A stretch of DNA of 64,000 bases from assembly GCF_023652955.1 (NCBI RefSeq), contig NZ_JAKLOY010000009.1, positions 1 through 64,000 of the forward strand, read 5' to 3'. The notes beneath the pieces are model-generated. The model worked only from the letters and a program-made list of their open reading frames with translations, ran no database searches and was not told the DNA's origin. Shown in pieces: positions 60,183 through 64,000 of this stretch. The number at the start of each line of letters is the position of its first letter. Position 1 is the stretch's first letter. A program made the position numbers and the translations under genes. The DNA comes from Geomonas sp. Red32 (lineage in GTDB: Bacteria; Desulfobacterota; Desulfuromonadia; Geobacterales; Geobacteraceae).

Positions 60183-61391
60183 ATGCGGACAGGATTCATG
60201 CGGAAGATCGATTATCATATCGGCATTCCGGTCTGTTCCTTTTTCTCCTTACTTCACTCCCTTTCCCGCCGTTTTCTGCGCAAGGACCGCTCGGTTCACA
60301 ATCCCCGGAAGATCCTCTTCATAAAACTCTTCGGGATGGGGACGGTCGTCCTGTCCACCCCCGCCTTGCAACGGTGCCGGGAGCAGTATCCCGACGCGGA
60401 GCTCTTCTTCCTCTCCTTCACCGAGACCAAGGGGGTCTTCGATCTCCTTCCGCTGACCCGCTCCCTCAAGCTGATCCTGATCCGGACCTCGAGTCTCGCG
60501 GCCTTCGCGGCGGACACCTTCCGGGTCCTGCTGAGGCTTCGCAAGGAGCGCTTCGACGTGGTGGTCGACCTCGAGTTCTTCTCCCGTTTCACCTCGGTGA
60601 TCTCCTTTCTGAGCCGCGCCCGCAACCGGATCGGCTTCTACAACCATTACATCGAGGGGCTCTACCGGGGCGACTTCCTGACCCACAAGGTCTTCTACAA
60701 CCACTACCAGCACACCGCACTCTCCTATCTCGACATGGTCGATACCATGAGGCTCGGCGGCGTGCTCCCGTACAACAAGACCCAGAACCACGAGCTTCCG
60801 CGGCTGGCGGAGCTCGGGATCGCATTCGAGCCCTCCGCCGAAGAGGGGAGGGCGCTTGCCGCGCGCTTCGGGCTGGGGGACGAGCCGCTGGTCCTCCTGA
60901 ATCCCAACATCAGCGAGGGGTTCATCGACCTCAGGAGATGGCCGCTCGACCACTTCGCCGAGCTCGCCCGCACGGTTCTGCGCGAGATCCCCGGCGTCCG
61001 GATCGGCATCATCGGTGCCTCGGGCGACCTCGCCGTGGCGGAAGATCTCGAGGCGAGGATCGGTGACAGCCGGGTGATCAACTTCGCGGGGGCGACTTCG
61101 CTCAGGGAGCTTTGCGTTCTTTTCGGGCTCTCGCGCTGCCTGGTCACCAACGACAGCGGCCCTGCCCATCTGGCGGCCCTGACCTCCACCCACGTGATCA
61201 CCCTCTTCGGTCCCGACACCCCGATGCTCTTCGGCTCGCTGGCCAAGCGCGCCTCGAACATCTTCCTGGGGCTCGGGTGCAGCCCCTGCGGCTCCATCTA
61301 CAACGGCAAGCGGACCGTCTGCCGCGACAACCAGTGCATGAAACAGATCACCCCCGAGATGGTCTTCGGCGAGTTGCGGAGGGAGTGGTAG
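60183..61391 (+). CDS. Glycosyltransferase family 9 (ADP-heptose:LPS heptosyltransferase-like)
   Basis: 402 residues from ATG 60183 (GGGGAGAG upstream). The first ~40 residues are a short hydrophobic/basic lead (possible membrane association). GT9 marks: KILFIKLFGMGTVVLSTPAL, then LNPNISEGFIDLRRWP and the sugar-nucleotide-binding end LVTNDSGPAHLAAL...TLFGP. Four cysteines near the C-terminus (CSPC, CRDNQC) are unusual. It should transfer heptose or a related sugar to a lipopolysaccharide-like glycan at the cytoplasmic face. First of three contiguous genes (methyltransferase and GT-C protein follow), a surface-glycan operon. Confidence 0.88.
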   Translation: MRTGFMRKIDYHIGIPVCSFFSLLHSLSRRFLRKDRSVHNPRKILFIKLFGMGTVVLSTPALQRCREQYPDAELFFLSFTETKGVFDLLPLTRSLKLILIRTSSLAAFAADTFRVLLRLRKERFDVVVDLEFFSRFTSVISFLSRARNRIGFYNHYIEGLYRGDFLTHKVFYNHYQHTALSYLDMVDTMRLGGVLPYNKTQNHELPRLAELGIAFEPSAEEGRALAARFGLGDEPLVLLNPNISEGFIDLRRWPLDHFAELARTVLREIPGVRIGIIGASGDLAVAEDLEARIGDSRVINFAGATSLRELCVLFGLSRCLVTNDSGPAHLAALTSTHVITLFGPDTPMLFGSLAKRASNIFLGLGCSPCGSIYNGKRTVCRDNQCMKQITPEMVFGELRREW

Positions 61392-62282
61392 ATGCGGTGT
61401 CCCCTTTGCCTGACCGGCGAGGCGCAGGAAATGTGGCCGGTCCGGGAGAATCCGGACTTCCGGGTCCAGCGCTGCGGGCACTGCGGCGGGCGATTCCTCT
61501 TCCCCCAGCCAACCGCCGAATTCCTCAGCGAGCTCTACTCCCGCAGCTACTACGATGCCTGGGGATTGCAGGAGGAGGACGGCCGGGTGCGGGAGATGAA
61601 GGTCTCCACCTTCGCCCTCAGGCTTGAGCTCATCAAGCGCTACAAGCGGCAGGGGAAGGTCCTCGACGTCGGCTGCGCCACCGGATTCTTCCTGGAAGAG
61701 GCCGCCCGCCAGGGCTTCTCCCCCTACGGAGTCGAGTTCTCCCCGTACTCCTCCCGCATCGCGGCCGAAAAGTTCGGCGAAGAGGCGGTCTTCCAGGGGG
61801 TGCTCGAGGATGCCCCCTTCGCCCCGGCGAGCTTCGACGTCATCGCCATGTCCGATCTCCTCGAACACGTCCGCGACCCCGGCTCCGTGCTGGCGAAGAC
61901 CCGGGAGCTCCTCAAGGAGGACGGGGTGGTGATGGTGATGACACCCGACACCTCCTCGCTCACCCACCGCGTGATGGGGAGCCGGTGGGTCCATTACAAG
62001 ATCGAGCACCTCTTCTACTTCGATCCGCGGTCGCTGGAAATGCTGGCCAAGCGCCACGGTTTCCGGGTGCTCCACCGCGAGGCGGCGCGGAAGACCCTCA
62101 CCGCCGACTATTTCTACCACCAGTTCGAGCGCTACCCCCACTGGCTGTTAACCCCGGTCTGCCGGGCCCTCCACCGCCTCCTCCCGAAGAGGATCCGGCA
62201 GGGCAACTTCCGGATCACCATCGGCGAGATGGTGGTCCTGCTCGAGAAGATACCCCTCCCCGAAGGAGCTTCGCTGTCATGA
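61392..62282 (+). CDS. SAM-dependent methyltransferase with N-terminal zinc ribbon
   Basis: 296 residues, starting right after the preceding stop codon. N-terminal CPLC ... CGHCGG zinc-ribbon (residues 3-32), then a class I Rossmann methyltransferase with the SAM motif VLDVGCATGFFLEEAARQG (about 94-112), SFDVIAMSDLLEHV and a C-terminal helical part. This Zn-ribbon methyltransferase layout is common in sugar and glycan clusters, where it methylates a hydroxyl or carboxyl on the sugar. Substrate inferred from the operon. The stop overlaps the next start (ATGA). Confidence 0.88.
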   Translation: MRCPLCLTGEAQEMWPVRENPDFRVQRCGHCGGRFLFPQPTAEFLSELYSRSYYDAWGLQEEDGRVREMKVSTFALRLELIKRYKRQGKVLDVGCATGFFLEEAARQGFSPYGVEFSPYSSRIAAEKFGEEAVFQGVLEDAPFAPASFDVIAMSDLLEHVRDPGSVLAKTRELLKEDGVVMVMTPDTSSLTHRVMGSRWVHYKIEHLFYFDPRSLEMLAKRHGFRVLHREAARKTLTADYFYHQFERYPHWLLTPVCRALHRLLPKRIRQGNFRITIGEMVVLLEKIPLPEGASLS

Positions 62283-64000
62283 ACAACCAACCTAACCCCG
62301 GTCCCGAAGAGAAACTGGTCCTGGGACACGTCGCCGTGCTGATTGCCGGTCTGCTGGCCGGCCTGCTGGCGGTCTATTTCTTCAACGGCATCGCCTTCGA
62401 TTTCTCCGCCGAACTGGCCCGCGCTCGGCAGCTCGGGATCGTCAGCAAGACCATCCTCATGCAGTACGGGAAGGGGAGGGACGTCCTCAACTACCTCGCC
62501 ATGGTCGGCTTCCCGATCTCCCTGGGAGTCCTCTCCTGGTTCGCTTGGACGCTCCTCGGCCACCGGCGGCAGGCGCTCCAGGAGGCCTTCGCCGCCGAGC
62601 CGCCGCTACCCGGCGAGAAGGTGGCCCGGTGGGCCCTGGCGGTAGCGGCAATCGCCTACCTCGTCCTCTCCTTCAACGTGAATCTCTTCCACGTCCAGGC
62701 CTACAACAGCTACGTCGGCGCCTGGCCCTTCCTCGGGGAGGAGGGGGAAAACCTCGCCTGGGCCCAGGCGCTCATGAACGGCGCCACCTACGGCAAGGAT
62801 TTCCACTGCCTCTACGGCCCGATGCTGATCTGTCCGCTCGCCTGGTTCATGCGGGCCTTCGGCACCACCGTGGTGGCCGCGCGCGAGTACGGGTACCTGC
62901 TGAACCTGGCCGCCTACGGCATCGTGCTCGCCTTCCTCTACCGCTCGCTCAAGACCACGGCCGGCTTCCTGATCGCTGCTGCCTGCTATTTCCTGATCTT
63001 CAAGCCGGAAACCCTGCTCGCTCCCAACGAGACCTACCTCCGGGTGGCGCTCGGGCTGGTGCCGATCCTGCTGGTGGCGCTCAGGAAAACGCCTGCGCCG
63101 TGGCGGATGCTGGTCGCCGGGGTGGTGCTCGGGCAATCGATTCTCTTCAGCCAGGAGGTCGGGATCTGCTCGCTGATCACCGTGCTGGTCCTCCTCGCGG
63201 TGCAGAAAAAGCCCGGGCAAAGCGGCGGGTTCCCGAAGGACGCCGGCCTCGTGGTGGGGGGGGCGCTCGTCTCCATGCTTCCCCTTTTGAGCTACTTCGC
63301 CTCGCACGGGGCGTTGAAGGCCTTTTTCGACAACCTGCTGGTACACCCCCGCCTGCTCGGGCTGGGCTTCACCGCGCTGGTCTTCCCGGACTTCAGGACC
63401 TTCCTGTCGGCACCCTTTTCGGGCGAGGCGATCTACCACTACTGGGTCATCTTCCTCTACATCGGTGCCGCGCTCTACCTGGTCCCGCTGCTCATCCTGG
63501 GGAGGAGGGACCGGGATATCCTGCTGAGGAGCGCGCTGCTCCTCTTCGGCGGCATCCTCTACCGCGCAGCGCTGGCCAGATCCGACGCCTACCACGTCCA
63601 GTTCGTCGCTCCCCCGGCCTTCCTGCTCGCCTTTCTCTTCGTGGAGGACGCCCTGCGTCTGGTGGCGAGGGAGAAATCCACCGCCCTGCTGAACGTCCGG
63701 CTGGCGATGGCGACCCTCATCATTGCCAGCATCTGCCTTCTGGCCGCCAATAGCGTTTACGTGAGCCCCGCGCGGGTGGCACTCGGGGAGGTGAAGTCGC
63801 TGACCGGCAAACTGACCCTGCACTCGACGGGGGTGGCGGTGCCGGACCTTCCCCGCGGTGGTATCGACTTCGACCCCAGAACCGCAGCCAGCGTGCGGAC
63901 CATCGGATCCTTCCTCGACCGCACCACCCGTCCCGGCGAGAACGTCTTCTTCTTTCCCAACGAGGCCGCCTACTATTTCCTCTTCAACCGCAACAACCCG
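62279..64000 (+). CDS. Polytopic membrane protein, GT-C glycosyltransferase-like (3' end outside window)
   Basis: 574 codons, open at the right edge. About 10-12 predicted membrane helices. The first large loop after helix 3 has an acidic cluster, FLGEEGENLAWAQALMNG, followed by YGPMLICPLAWF, like the periplasmic catalytic loop of GT-C enzymes (ArnT/PMT-type), which use polyprenyl-phosphate sugars. No signal of lipid-flippase type. Translationally coupled to the methyltransferase (ATGA). Probably adds a sugar to a surface glycan at the periplasmic face; family membership is tentative. Confidence 0.75.
   Translation, partial: MNNQPNPGPEEKLVLGHVAVLIAGLLAGLLAVYFFNGIAFDFSAELARARQLGIVSKTILMQYGKGRDVLNYLAMVGFPISLGVLSWFAWTLLGHRRQALQEAFAAEPPLPGEKVARWALAVAAIAYLVLSFNVNLFHVQAYNSYVGAWPFLGEEGENLAWAQALMNGATYGKDFHCLYGPMLICPLAWFMRAFGTTVVAAREYGYLLNLAAYGIVLAFLYRSLKTTAGFLIAAACYFLIFKPETLLAPNETYLRVALGLVPILLVALRKTPAPWRMLVAGVVLGQSILFSQEVGICSLITVLVLLAVQKKPGQSGGFPKDAGLVVGGALVSMLPLLSYFASHGALKAFFDNLLVHPRLLGLGFTALVFPDFRTFLSAPFSGEAIYHYWVIFLYIGAALYLVPLLILGRRDRDILLRSALLLFGGILYRAALARSDAYHVQFVAPPAFLLAFLFVEDALRLVAREKSTALLNVRLAMATLIIASICLLAANSVYVSPARVALGEVKSLTGKLTLHSTGVAVPDLPRGGIDFDPRTAASVRTIGSFLDRTTRPGENVFFFPNEAAYYFLFNRNNP

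Overview
The window is high-GC chromosomal DNA from what looks like a metal-reducing member of the Geobacteraceae (Geobacter / Geomonas / Citrifermentans type). Support comes from giant multiheme c-type cytochromes, a SatP-type acetate transporter, many two-component and chemotaxis genes, sigma-54 promoters, RpoS-like regulation and short GC-rich dyad repeats. The genus is an inference. I see no rRNA, tRNA, CRISPR array, transposase or prophage.

Layout. 1-11.9 kb: two tandem cassettes of a small tetraheme cytochrome followed by a giant exported cytochrome (20 and 27 heme sites), each giant gene closed by a near-identical terminator. 12.1-16.1 kb: an orphan terminator, a repeat lipoprotein behind a near-consensus sigma-70 promoter, and a heavy-metal-type sensor kinase with an OmpR-type regulator. 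16.2-18.8 kb (minus): a triple-repeat NrfJ-like lipoprotein and an OmpA-type porin. 19.4-22.6 kb: a large exported Ig-repeat protein with a dockerin-like C-terminus, then a lipoprotein that looks like a cohesin. 23-26.6 kb: a triheme cytochrome, small lipoprotein and RHH genes, and an HxlR regulator divergent from an iron-sulfur flavoprotein / ABM monooxygenase pair. 26.9-30.7 kb: a SulP transporter, a 51-aa zinc ribbon, an RpoS-like sigma factor and a response regulator.

31.1-43.4 kb is a signalling island with the gene content of a Wsp-type chemosensory system (CheW, CheR-TPR, CheW, MCP, CheA-REC, CheB). Instead of a WspR diguanylate cyclase it is followed by two receiver-histidine kinases and an NtrC-type sigma-54 activator. 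The first CheW gene has no normal start codon and lies in frame just after the TAG stop of the preceding response regulator. 43.4-53.9 kb holds a PAS kinase, metE, two Hsp20 genes, envelope proteins, a receiver-PilZ protein, YceI and small secreted proteins.

54-58 kb carries an acetate transporter (SatP/YaaH family) and an OFA-family MFS transporter. Both have strong sigma-54 promoters, and upstream of each lie three copies of one 18-bp palindrome at nearly the same distances (about -130, -235 and -260). This looks like one enhancer-binding protein controlling carboxylate uptake, and with the Wsp-like island and the cohesin/dockerin pair it is the most interesting part of the window. 57.9-64 kb: a TadG-like protein, an exported beta-carbonic anhydrase, and the start of a surface-glycan operon (GT9 heptosyltransferase-like, methyltransferase, truncated GT-C membrane protein).

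Long ORFs opposite the cytochrome and Che genes (up to about 1680 codons) are high-GC shadows and are left out.
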